This document shows positions 1 to 7,255 of a stretch of DNA of 28,680 bases, piece after piece. This DNA comes from a virus: IMG/VR virus record IMGVR_UViG_3300036770_003181, positions 1-28,680 of that record; one strand, given 5' to 3'. The notes beneath the pieces were generated by a model that had not been told where the DNA came from, searched no databases, and was given only the letters and a program-made list of their open reading frames with translations. The translations under genes and the position numbers were made by a program. Position 1 is the first letter of the stretch; each line of letters begins with the position of its first letter.

Positions 1-344
1 GATATTCCTTCCCCGGATTTATTTATAGTGTCAACTTCGTTGTATAAATGTTTAAAAGTTTTAAACTGATTGATGTCCTTGGTTTTGGCTTTTCCCTTAT
101 CGAGGAAGACGTTGTACTCTTCAACAGTATTTCTTAACTCATCTATATCAGTAACTGTTTTATTTACCCATTGTTTAGCCATCCATCCTACAAATTTACG
201 AGTAGGGGTTGGATCTATTTCAACAAGAGTCTTAAGCTCTTGAGGGGTTAGTTTATCTTGATCAACATACACTTTAGCTTGCTTTACATTCTCTAGAATG
301 TACTGCTTATTCTCTTTAAGAAGGATAGTGTATACCGGTTTCAT
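1..344 (-). CDS. Putative packaged virion protein, N-terminal part (truncated by window edge)
   Basis: An open frame begins with ATG at 344 and runs off the left edge after 114 codons, so only the N-terminus is visible. It starts 5 nt after the stop of the upstream cupin-like gene. The first residues (MKPVYTILLKENK) carry the LLxE pattern seen at the N-termini of several other proteins in this window, which resembles a T4-type capsid-targeting leader with a protease site after E11. Further on, DPTPTRKFVGWMAKQW (about residues 46-61) resembles a Trp-containing motif I associate with large phage virion polyproteins; this is recollection, not a search result. No catalytic motif lies in the visible part, so I assign no enzymatic function. 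There is no Shine-Dalgarno sequence; the upstream region is A/T-rich. Confidence 0.75.
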   Translation of the reverse strand, partial: MKPVYTILLKENKQYILENVKQAKVYVDQDKLTPQELKTLVEIDPTPTRKFVGWMAKQWVNKTVTDIDELRNTVEEYNVFLDKGKAKTKDINQFKTFKHLYNEVDTINKSGEGI

Positions 345-349
345 GTTTG

Positions 350-628
350 TTAATAAAGGTAGATCTTTACTCTTAATTTTCCAGAACCTTTAATAACACG
401 GTGCCATTCGTGCCTTTTAATAAATATCCTTTCACCCTCTTTAAGAAGGATGGGCATTTCATTGTCTCTTTGGAACTGCCAATCACTAGGGCAGAGTGGT
501 TCTACAGTACGATCTTCGTCGTCCCTATGCCACATTAATTCGATAGGATCTATGCTATCATCAAACTCCCTTATAATATAACCTTGAGTGATCTCTAGAT
601 CAGTGTACGGACGATCACCAGAATCCAC
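350..628 (-). CDS. Small cupin-like phage protein
   Basis: This small protein has the pattern WHRDDEDR, then a DWQFQ segment, then EMPILLKEGERIFI, then HEWHRVIKGSGKLRV near its C-terminus. The spaced His residues and short beta strands suggest a small cupin-type barrel, a fold I associate with T4-like phage genomes; its role is unknown. The frame stays open to a GTG at 718, but that start would overlap the preceding gene by 104 nt, through that gene's conserved C-terminal motif. The GTG at 628 (or TTG at 631) overlaps it by only 14-17 nt and gives about 92 residues that include the whole conserved core, so I prefer it. The next ATG (residue 62 of the long version) would cut into the core. The start remains uncertain. 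Confidence 0.6.
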   Translation of the reverse strand: MDSGDRPYTDLEITQGYIIREFDDSIDPIELMWHRDDEDRTVEPLCPSDWQFQRDNEMPILLKEGERIFIKRHEWHRVIKGSGKLRVKIYLY

Positions 629-1544
629 CAAAGCTTGATTTAAGTCCAAGTAGCTTTGCGTATCTAGGGAGTCTGCATGACCAGTAACCTGCCTTAGTCT
701 TGTCTTTCTTTTGAGCACAGTTGTGACGGGTTGCGAAATTACGACGAGCTTCTGGGTTATTGATCTTGGCAGATAAGCCTGATGTATCTCCGAAGTTTAC
801 TTTGATAATCTTTCCTGTTTTAGGATTGCGGGTGTAAACGTAGAACTTCTTAGGTCCTCCTCTCTTAGGCTTGTTTAGGGCCACTTCTTTACCTTTGTAC
901 TTAGCTTCAGCTAAAGCTTCAGAAGTAATATCAACTACCCAGATGTCCGGGTCTGTATCTTTGCCGGAGCTAATCAAGCTAGAAAGAACATCTTCACCGG
1001 CTACGATTTCGTACTTAACCGTTCCTGCTTCTTCATACTTAAGTACTACCGGCATTTGGATTTGATCGTTGTCTGAGAATGTTACTCCTTCTTCTCCTGA
1101 AGGCTCAGGTAGGATTGGATCGATATCCGTATACTTGGCTGTGTATCCAAATCCACCGGCTGCTTTTGATATGTCGGAAAGCTTCTTCCACTGCTCCTCT
1201 CCCATCTTCTGAATCTGAGGGTTAGTTGAGGCCTGTTGCCAGGTTGCTTCTGCATCTGGAATAACAAAAGAGATCTCTTCGATCATCGGGAAGTCTAAAG
1301 GTACTTTCTGTCCTTCGTACTCTGCGTATTCTCCTACCTCGGTTTCAAAGAGGAGTTCCATATCTTCAAAGCAAAGATTTTGAAGCACTCCTTCATTCAT
1401 TAGAAGACGTGCCTGACGGATGGTATTGAAGTATTCCTCTGAACCTGGACGGTAGATATTTTCGTATAGCGGGGTACCGGTCTCTAAATGATATTTAAGA
1501 CCCTCTGTTAGTACCGCAGTAACTTTTGACTCAGTTAGAAGCAT
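615..1544 (-). CDS. Putative packaged virion protein with degenerate ParB-like segment and RHxC/YWSCR C-terminal domain
   Basis: This 309-residue protein has three recognisable parts. The N-terminus MLLTESKVTAVLTEG holds two successive LTE sites that fit the T4 prohead-protease rule (L/I)xE. Next comes a segment HLETGTPLYENIYRPGSEEYF (about residues 19-39) of a type I recall near the N-termini of T4-like virion proteins. Around residues 165-205, VKYEIVAGEDVLSSLI followed by DIWVVDI looks like a ParB-type core (the usual AGNxRL appears as AGEDVL), so nuclease activity is doubtful. The C-terminus has KIIKVNFGD, then RRNFATRHNCAQKKDKTKAG and YWSCR, a Cys/His-containing phage domain of unknown function. 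A CTATTTAT motif lies 12 nt before the ATG, directly after the previous stop. Packaging is an inference. Confidence 0.75.
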   Translation of the reverse strand: MLLTESKVTAVLTEGLKYHLETGTPLYENIYRPGSEEYFNTIRQARLLMNEGVLQNLCFEDMELLFETEVGEYAEYEGQKVPLDFPMIEEISFVIPDAEATWQQASTNPQIQKMGEEQWKKLSDISKAAGGFGYTAKYTDIDPILPEPSGEEGVTFSDNDQIQMPVVLKYEEAGTVKYEIVAGEDVLSSLISSGKDTDPDIWVVDITSEALAEAKYKGKEVALNKPKRGGPKKFYVYTRNPKTGKIIKVNFGDTSGLSAKINNPEARRNFATRHNCAQKKDKTKAGYWSCRLPRYAKLLGLKSSFGGFW

Positions 1545-1556
1545 TGGAGTTTCTTT

Positions 1557-1564
1557 ATAAATAG
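1557..1564 (-). promoter_or_regulatory. CTATTTAT late-type motif
   Basis: Exact CTATTTAT on the minus strand directly after the TAA of the zinc-ribbon gene, 12 nt before the ATG of the 309-residue gene. The 14-nt context CTATTTATAAAGAA is identical to that at 24.1 kb. Confidence 0.55.
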
Positions 1565-2137
1565 TTATTCCATGTGCTTCTTCAGGTGCTCTAGATACTC
1601 GTTAACGTTTTTCATTATCTCTGCTTTTTGCTTGGCAGAGTTATTGTTCCAGTCTTCAATAGTTCCGTCTTCAGTAACAAAAGTCATACTTTCGTTTATC
1701 TGATCATCTACCCATTGTTCTAATCCGGTTGCCCAGGCCTGTATATTACCTTGCATCATCTGCTTTTCGTACTGCTCGTATAAGCCGGCCTTGCGGAGAT
1801 TAGCTTCCATCTCGATAGTACAGTCAAAACAAAAGCCATGAATCTTATACATCTTTTTAGCTAAATGATGGTTCATTGAACCGCTACATTTAGGGCAGGT
1901 TAACGGTACTTGAGCTAATTTCTTAGCAGCATCTAACTTAGTAACATTTTGTTTGAGCCCGTTTTTAATAGTCCACGTTCTACCATCTTCCTCCCAGACA
2001 TCACCTTCGCTATGCCTTTCTTTTACTTTCTCATAGCCGGAACCGACCATGGTTCGGGCTGTAAAGTTTTTGGAAATAATGTTACGGGCCCTGTTTACTG
2101 CCCTTTCATCAAATTCCTTCTTCAGATGACTTGACAT
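1565..2137 (-). CDS. Zinc-ribbon phage protein of unknown function
   Basis: This 190-residue protein carries one clear CPKC...CFDC pair (about residues 80-83 and 102-105), consistent with a four-Cys zinc ribbon. Before it lies EGDVWEEDGRTWTIKNGLKQ (about residues 44-63), a Trp-rich stretch that looks strongly conserved in character. The N-terminal ERAVNRARNIISKNF and the charged C-terminal half look alpha-helical. The gene overlaps the HAD phosphatase gene by 29 nt and is followed, 20 nt past its stop, by the next gene with a CTATTTAT motif between. It has no LLxE leader, unlike its neighbours, so packaging is less obvious. I do not recognise a function; nucleic-acid or protein binding through the ribbon is possible. 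Confidence 0.7.
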   Translation of the reverse strand: MSSHLKKEFDERAVNRARNIISKNFTARTMVGSGYEKVKERHSEGDVWEEDGRTWTIKNGLKQNVTKLDAAKKLAQVPLTCPKCSGSMNHHLAKKMYKIHGFCFDCTIEMEANLRKAGLYEQYEKQMMQGNIQAWATGLEQWVDDQINESMTFVTEDGTIEDWNNNSAKQKAEIMKNVNEYLEHLKKHME

Positions 2138-2669
2138 AACCGAGTTTTTTTAATCTTGTAATAACGTTAGACGGGTTTCCGTTTTCCGGGTGGTATATTC
2201 CTACACCTCCGGCAGCATTCCATCTTTCAATTGTATCCTCTCTATCATCGATCAGGATATCATCTGGACCTGAGCATTCCAGGTGTTTTTCTTTAGCTGG
2301 GCGGAAGATGATTGGAGGGATAGGGGTTAGTTCTCTGTTTACCCACTCCACTTTACCATCTCTGGAGGATTGCTCTTCCGAAGGAGCGGTAAGTAGGGTT
2401 GGATTAAAGTCTCGGATATACTCCCATAGGGTTTCGCCGTGAGGAGTCCATTCCATTCCCTCCCAGAAGATCTGTCCGACTGGGGCGATAGCGCTCCAAA
2501 ATCCTCCTACACCTTTTTTCTCTTTGTACTCGTTCGGATGTACGCCAAAGTAGTGGTCAAAGCGTCCAACGAAGTCTGTTAATACTCCGTCCATATCACA
2601 AAAGAGTTTACCTTTTGGTTTTGGATTCTGCTCCTCTTCAGTAAGTAGTAAATCTGCTAACTTGCCCAT
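2109..2669 (-). CDS. HAD-superfamily 5'-nucleotidase-like phosphatase with LLTE leader
   Basis: This is a compact (186-residue) HAD hydrolase. FCDMDGVLTDF (about residues 23-33) is motif I, with the two Asp residues that form the phosphoaspartate and act as acid/base. NPTLLTAPS (about 89-97) supplies the motif II Thr/Ser. A Lys in RPAKEKHLE is a plausible motif III, and DDILIDDREDTIERWNAAGG (about 136-155) is the motif IV acidic pair. The insert GFWSAIAPVGQIFWEGMEW is of the kind seen in 5'(3')-deoxyribonucleotidases, which suggests a nucleotide monophosphate substrate. The first 12 residues (MGKLADLLLTEE) match the LLxE leader found on other proteins here, so the enzyme may be packaged and matured. 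It sits 1 nt after the multi-enzyme gene. Confidence 0.85.
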   Translation of the reverse strand: MGKLADLLLTEEEQNPKPKGKLFCDMDGVLTDFVGRFDHYFGVHPNEYKEKKGVGGFWSAIAPVGQIFWEGMEWTPHGETLWEYIRDFNPTLLTAPSEEQSSRDGKVEWVNRELTPIPPIIFRPAKEKHLECSGPDDILIDDREDTIERWNAAGGVGIYHPENGNPSNVITRLKKLGYVKSSEEGI

Positions 2670-2670
2670 T

Positions 2671-5600
2671 TTATTTTAAGTTTGGAATACCTCCGATTTG
2701 AGGAATTCTAGCTTTCCAAAGATCGTAAATTTTTTGCTTATTTCCAACTGTTATGATCTCTGTATTTACTAGATCATCTAAATAAGCATCAACTACTGTT
2801 TGGAAGTCTTTCTTCTCGTACTTTGATTTAGTATAAAGTCCCTGGATGTTTGCATCTACTTCTTTTGGAAGCATGTAGTACTTGTACCAGCTCTCAGGGT
2901 TTTTACGAATCTCTCTTCTTCTAGCTTCGTCTTTTCTCATCCACTTATCGGGCTTGACCTGGTCACCGGACTGAGTTAGGTGTTCGGTCTCGTGGCGGAT
3001 AAGGTCAGTTAAGGTGGGTTGAATAGTTTGAAGCATATTAGTTCCGTCTGCCGGATTAAATGCTAGCATAATCTCTAATGAACCTTCATCAGAATCAGCT
3101 GCACCATCTACGTAGAAGGTACCGGGCTTAACTTTTTCTGAAAGTGCAAACTTGAGTTCTACCTCTACTGTAGTTGAAGTTCCTTTTTCGCTTTTGCTTT
3201 CAAATTTACCTATGTAGGCTACTTGCTTTTCAGTATTAAGCATTAAACCTAGAGGAGACATTCCATATTCGGCTGCTAGTTTTTCATCTGCTTTTGATGG
3301 CTCTCTCTTAGTCTTTACGTTGTACCCTTTTAGCTTTTTACCGTCCAGAAGGGTCTTAAGAGCAATATTAACTGCCTGTCTAACATCGGCAACGATAGAG
3401 CGGTATTTAGTACCTTCCTTTAGATCTTGGGCAAGGTCCGGGTACTTCTTTTTTAGTACCTGGTGGATTTCTTTCCAAGTTTTCAGGTAAGTGTTCCACA
3501 TTGTTATAGATACCTTAGAGAGAAGATAGCTTTTATTGCTTCCTTCAATACCCTCTTCTTCTGCAAATTTGTCAAATGCTTCTTTAAATGCTGGTAGGTT
3601 TGTAGTTAATTCTCTCCATTCATTTCCCAGAGCAGGATTTTTCTCTTTCTCACGTTGAATAGCAAGTTCAATAAATTGCTTATTAAACTCATCGTTCTTT
3701 TCTAATCCTTTCAAGAATTTAATGTAGGGTTCAGGAGCAACAATGTTTTTAATGTCATCTATGTAGCCAAAGAGCCCATCAATGGCTCTGCTTATAACCA
3801 AACTAATAAGAGGGGCAGCAAGTTTTGCAATGATATTTGCAAGTGCATTTTCATTCACCGGATTATATCCAGACTCGTAAGGAGCTGCTTTACCGTCTTG
3901 AGGATCATTATACTCGTTTTTAACTGAGTCTTCCCACTCTCTCATAGTCATGCTTCCTAAGTAGTGAGCTTCTTTTTCAATCTCGTTTAGGGCAGAATCT
4001 TCCTGGGTGTTTGTGGTAGTGATGAGAGGTAAACGGCCTTCTAGGTTCTGCATATGATGAATCATCTCATGGCAGAAGGAACGTAAAACGTCTTTAGGGT
4101 GACGACCTGTTACATACAGCACGACCTCTTTCTTACTAGGATCGTAGTAAGCAGAGTTACCAAATATGTTAGCAGCGTTTTCTTCATCCTGTCTGGTTTT
4201 GATCTCCGGTAGCGGCATTACAGTCATGCCCTTTCTCACCATGTACTCTAGGATGCTAGCAATGTAAGGAACGTAGTTTATAGCCGCAGCAGTATCTTGG
4301 TACTCCTTAATAGGTTCCTGCTCGGGAGTGTAGTCGGGCTGACCTCCTATACGTGCTTTATTATATAACATAGGGGAAATAACGATAGACTGTCCGTTAA
4401 AATCTACAATCACATCGTCCGGGGCAAGCTTCTGAAAGTAGGAAGTAAGGTTTTGCATTCTTTGACGCTCTTCAGAAGGAAGAACTGCTATCGGTGCAAC
4501 CGGGGTACCCATTGTAACTTCTGCTACTTTGAGCTTAGGGGATGAAGCGTTAGTTCTAAATTCTGGCTCGCTTCTATCCTTGCGCTTGTAGGCTGTAGTT
4601 AGGTACAGGTCTTTTAGGCCGTCGTAATCATAGCTACCCATAGCTGAAGAGATATCAACTAGCTTGGTTAGGTGTGTAAACACTCTGTTAGAATCTTTAG
4701 GAAGATCTGCTAAAGCATCTCCGTATTTGTCGTGAATCTTAGACATCAAGTCTAAAATATCTTCCTCAGTTAATCCTCTTTCTATAACTCTTTCTTTAAA
4801 GTGCTTGGTGAAGTTGATATCAATATCAAGGTCGTCAAACATCGCATCTAAGGTGTCTTCTAGCTCGCTAAAAACTACTAACTCTCCTAAGAAGCTACCA
4901 AATACATCGTCAATAGCTTCGGCCATTTTATACTCCGGAGTTGCTTTTAAAATTCCGAGTACTGCTTTTTTATCATCTGCTGAAAGTTCTTCAGGCATCC
5001 ATTGACCTTTTTTAAGATAATCAGCATCTGTTCTGATTAAGGTAGCAGATAGTTTTTCTTCGTTAATTGTATCCACAAGTTTTAGTTTTGCTTTATCATA
5101 AAGCCCCTTCTTGTTATCTACCAGGGCTTTGTAGCGATCGGTATCTTCTTTAGATGCAATTACTACATAATGATTGTTTTGGTTGGCTTCAATCTCCTTA
5201 TAAACTGAAAGGATAGGGGTGATTGGTGCAATCTCAATTTCGGTGGGTTTGCCTAAATACTTGGCGTAGATCTCCCAGATCTCTTTTGACTGCTGAGCGG
5301 TAACGGTTTCACCTTCTCTAATTTTAGCACCGATGTAGATCTTGATTGAGTTTACATCCTTGGCTAGCTCCTTAGCAACGTAGAAGTGTCCGCGATGAGG
5401 TGGTTTGAAGCCGCCCCCATAAAGTCCGATCACAGTTCCTTCTGCTTCAGTTAGTGTTTGAGCAACTGCCGAAAGAGCTTTTTCTTTATTATCTCCTTTA
5501 GGAGTTCCTACTTCCCCGGATTTAACCGATACCATTGAGCGGAAGATTCCAGCTACGCGGTTCTTACTTCTGGGATTCTTTAAGGATCTTGCTACCTGGT

Positions 5601-6303
5601 CTAGGAGCTTTTCAAACGGCTGATTGAGGTCGAAATCCTTAAGCAAGTTTTGAACGTCCGACCAGTTGTTTGATTTCCAGATCTCCTCTCTTGATACTTC
5701 CTTAAAGTTCTCAAGGGTAACTTTTCTGAGGGTTAGGTTAACACTAGAAAGATTAAATTCGTATTCCTGATTTTTCTCTAGAGCAGGTATGTTTTTGATT
5801 CCTAAACGGGCAAATACTTCGGCTGGATTCTGTTCCAGTAATGCGGTCTTAACTAATCCTAGAATTAGACCCTGCACTTCGGCGGGCAGGTCTAGGAATG
5901 AGTTTTTAAACTGGTGTTCAGTTTCTGAAAGAGAAACCATAATGTCAACCTGAATGGTCTCGTTTGGTTCTCCTTTGATCGGGTAAAGTACCGAAATAAT
6001 CTCTCCAGAATTGTAGTACTTCTTTCCTGTGTACCTTTCGCTTTTAAAGGGAATAATCAGAGAGTCTGGCATCTTAGATACCGCATCGATGATTGCCTGC
6101 TTGGCTACTTTTTTATCATCGTACTCAAAGGTACTGATTATGTCTAGGTCTCCGAAATCGGTCTTAGTACCGGCCTTAACACTGCCGGAAAGGCTAGCTG
6201 TCTTATAGCCAGGAATTTTCTTAAGAACTTTATTCTCAAAATCGTTAAACGTTGCTTGAACGTTCTGCTTTTTAATTCTATTTCCGCCGGCTACTCCGCT
6301 CAT
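2671..6303 (-). CDS. Giant multi-enzyme virion protein: nucleotidyltransferase, HxGH nucleotidylyltransferase, two zinc-protease modules
   Basis: This 1210-residue protein contains at least four enzyme-like modules. (1) Residues 36-125: polymerase-beta-type nucleotidyltransferase, with G40-S41, D52-L-D54 and a third Asp at D120. (2) Residues 290-460: HxGH nucleotidylyltransferase, with GGGFKPPHRGH (296-306) and the C-terminal signature LSATLIR (418-424), as in NMN adenylyltransferase or cytidylyltransferases. (3) About 498-590: HFKERVIERGLTEEDI, possibly a RelE-like fold. (4) About 600-800: zincin with HEMIHH (745-750) and downstream Glu in EIEKEA (774-779). (5) About 1000-1210: second zincin with HETEH (1104-1108) and E1148. 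TLTE|A (283-287), MAE|A (460-463) and VAE|V (593-596) fall between modules and resemble prohead-protease sites. The start overlaps the previous gene by 4 nt (ATGA). Processing and packaging are inferred. Confidence 0.85.
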   Translation of the reverse strand: MSGVAGGNRIKKQNVQATFNDFENKVLKKIPGYKTASLSGSVKAGTKTDFGDLDIISTFEYDDKKVAKQAIIDAVSKMPDSLIIPFKSERYTGKKYYNSGEIISVLYPIKGEPNETIQVDIMVSLSETEHQFKNSFLDLPAEVQGLILGLVKTALLEQNPAEVFARLGIKNIPALEKNQEYEFNLSSVNLTLRKVTLENFKEVSREEIWKSNNWSDVQNLLKDFDLNQPFEKLLDQVARSLKNPRSKNRVAGIFRSMVSVKSGEVGTPKGDNKEKALSAVAQTLTEAEGTVIGLYGGGFKPPHRGHFYVAKELAKDVNSIKIYIGAKIREGETVTAQQSKEIWEIYAKYLGKPTEIEIAPITPILSVYKEIEANQNNHYVVIASKEDTDRYKALVDNKKGLYDKAKLKLVDTINEEKLSATLIRTDADYLKKGQWMPEELSADDKKAVLGILKATPEYKMAEAIDDVFGSFLGELVVFSELEDTLDAMFDDLDIDINFTKHFKERVIERGLTEEDILDLMSKIHDKYGDALADLPKDSNRVFTHLTKLVDISSAMGSYDYDGLKDLYLTTAYKRKDRSEPEFRTNASSPKLKVAEVTMGTPVAPIAVLPSEERQRMQNLTSYFQKLAPDDVIVDFNGQSIVISPMLYNKARIGGQPDYTPEQEPIKEYQDTAAAINYVPYIASILEYMVRKGMTVMPLPEIKTRQDEENAANIFGNSAYYDPSKKEVVLYVTGRHPKDVLRSFCHEMIHHMQNLEGRLPLITTTNTQEDSALNEIEKEAHYLGSMTMREWEDSVKNEYNDPQDGKAAPYESGYNPVNENALANIIAKLAAPLISLVISRAIDGLFGYIDDIKNIVAPEPYIKFLKGLEKNDEFNKQFIELAIQREKEKNPALGNEWRELTTNLPAFKEAFDKFAEEEGIEGSNKSYLLSKVSITMWNTYLKTWKEIHQVLKKKYPDLAQDLKEGTKYRSIVADVRQAVNIALKTLLDGKKLKGYNVKTKREPSKADEKLAAEYGMSPLGLMLNTEKQVAYIGKFESKSEKGTSTTVEVELKFALSEKVKPGTFYVDGAADSDEGSLEIMLAFNPADGTNMLQTIQPTLTDLIRHETEHLTQSGDQVKPDKWMRKDEARRREIRKNPESWYKYYMLPKEVDANIQGLYTKSKYEKKDFQTVVDAYLDDLVNTEIITVGNKQKIYDLWKARIPQIGGIPNLK

Positions 6304-7211
6304 TGTACTTTATACTTTACTAAGTTAGAATCGTCTGGAAGGAATTTACCTTTAAGCTGGAGTCTTTCCTGATTTTTAATCCAGTAATCCTGAAGATCTT
6401 CTGGAATATCAGCTCTTGTGCTATCAAGAATCTTGAGGTAGATATCATAAACCCTGTTAAGATCTTGCTCACTTAAATTCTTCTTCAAAGAATCCATCAC
6501 ACTAAAGTAATTCTCTAGAATTTCAGAAGTGAAGTCTGTTTTGTAGAGCTTGTTTAGGAGTTCGATTGCCTGTGCAGGAGTCGAAGCTTCTACTTCCTGG
6601 GTGTCTTTGTTCTTAACTCCGTAGTTGTGAGAAAAGATATATCCTTTATTTGCAAAGAGAGCTACCAGTAACTGGGTGCGGTGTAGACCTTTTACGTTGC
6701 CTGAATAAACGCTAGAGTAGTATGCAAACCTAAGCCAGTCTACATCTCCTACGTTGATATCAATCTGAACGTTTTTGTCTAGCTGCTCTCCTGCCTCGTT
6801 GTATTGAGGAGCTTGTAAGAACAGAGCACCTGCAGAAGATCCTTTAACGTCTACTGCTAGATCGGTATCAGCATCTTGAATTTTTTCAGCAATAGCTACA
6901 ATCACAGCTCTTTTCATAAGCTGATCTTCCGAAGCTGTTCTTGATCTCTTTTTGAATAGGTCAAAAAGCTCCTGTACATGAGCCTGATCTAATCCCCAAT
7001 CCTCAATCTTATCAAAGCTTTGATTGGAAATAGCTAGATCAATATCTCCAGAAACCTCTTTCTTTCCTACAGATCCTAAAGTTTGCATTTGTCTAAAATG
7101 CGGCTCTGCTTTAGGAAAAAGTCTCTTAAATTCTTTTAAAAAGTTTAAGAGGGTAGGCTTGATGTCCTCCCTCTTAATCTTATCTGTGGTTCCGAATACG
7201 TTTCCTCCCAT
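6300..7211 (-). CDS. Nucleotidyltransferase (polymerase-beta fold)
   Basis: This 303-residue protein has the nucleotidyltransferase signature LGSVGKKEVSGDIDLAI: G46-S47 followed by D56 and D58, with a third carboxylate in VQIDINVG (D151). These are the residues that bind metal and NTP in the family. The N-terminal helix region FLKEFKRLFP parallels the start of the following gene's first module, so the two are likely distant paralogues. The C-terminal half is helical, with no second motif recognised. Candidate acceptors for NMP transfer are tRNA, another protein or a small molecule; the sequence does not decide. The stop overlaps the next start by 4 nt, so the two are probably translationally coupled. 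A CTATTTAT motif within a 39-nt inverted-repeat element lies in the leader. Confidence 0.85.
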   Translation of the reverse strand: MGGNVFGTTDKIKREDIKPTLLNFLKEFKRLFPKAEPHFRQMQTLGSVGKKEVSGDIDLAISNQSFDKIEDWGLDQAHVQELFDLFKKRSRTASEDQLMKRAVIVAIAEKIQDADTDLAVDVKGSSAGALFLQAPQYNEAGEQLDKNVQIDINVGDVDWLRFAYYSSVYSGNVKGLHRTQLLVALFANKGYIFSHNYGVKNKDTQEVEASTPAQAIELLNKLYKTDFTSEILENYFSVMDSLKKNLSEQDLNRVYDIYLKILDSTRADIPEDLQDYWIKNQERLQLKGKFLPDDSNLVKYKVQ

Positions 7212-7216
7212 TTTGT

Positions 7217-7255
7217 GCTATTTATCACCCTAAAGATAGGCTCTTTATAAATAGC
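7217..7255 (-). promoter_or_regulatory. Inverted-repeat leader element with CTATTTAT motif
   Basis: The 44-nt gap between the nuclease stop and the nucleotidyltransferase ATG holds a perfect 9-bp inverted repeat, GCTATTTAT (minus 7255-7247) and ATAAATAGC (7225-7217), with AAAGA-GCCTA-TCTTT as a second 5-bp stem inside. One arm is the CTATTTAT motif. It could be a leader hairpin, a bidirectional terminator or an operator as well as a late promoter. Confidence 0.5.

Noticed and set aside
20-27. TATAAATA (minus strand), identical to the T4 late promoter core
   Set aside because: Lies inside the truncated coding frame and has the opposite orientation to the CTATTTAT motif used elsewhere; may be chance in AT-rich DNA.
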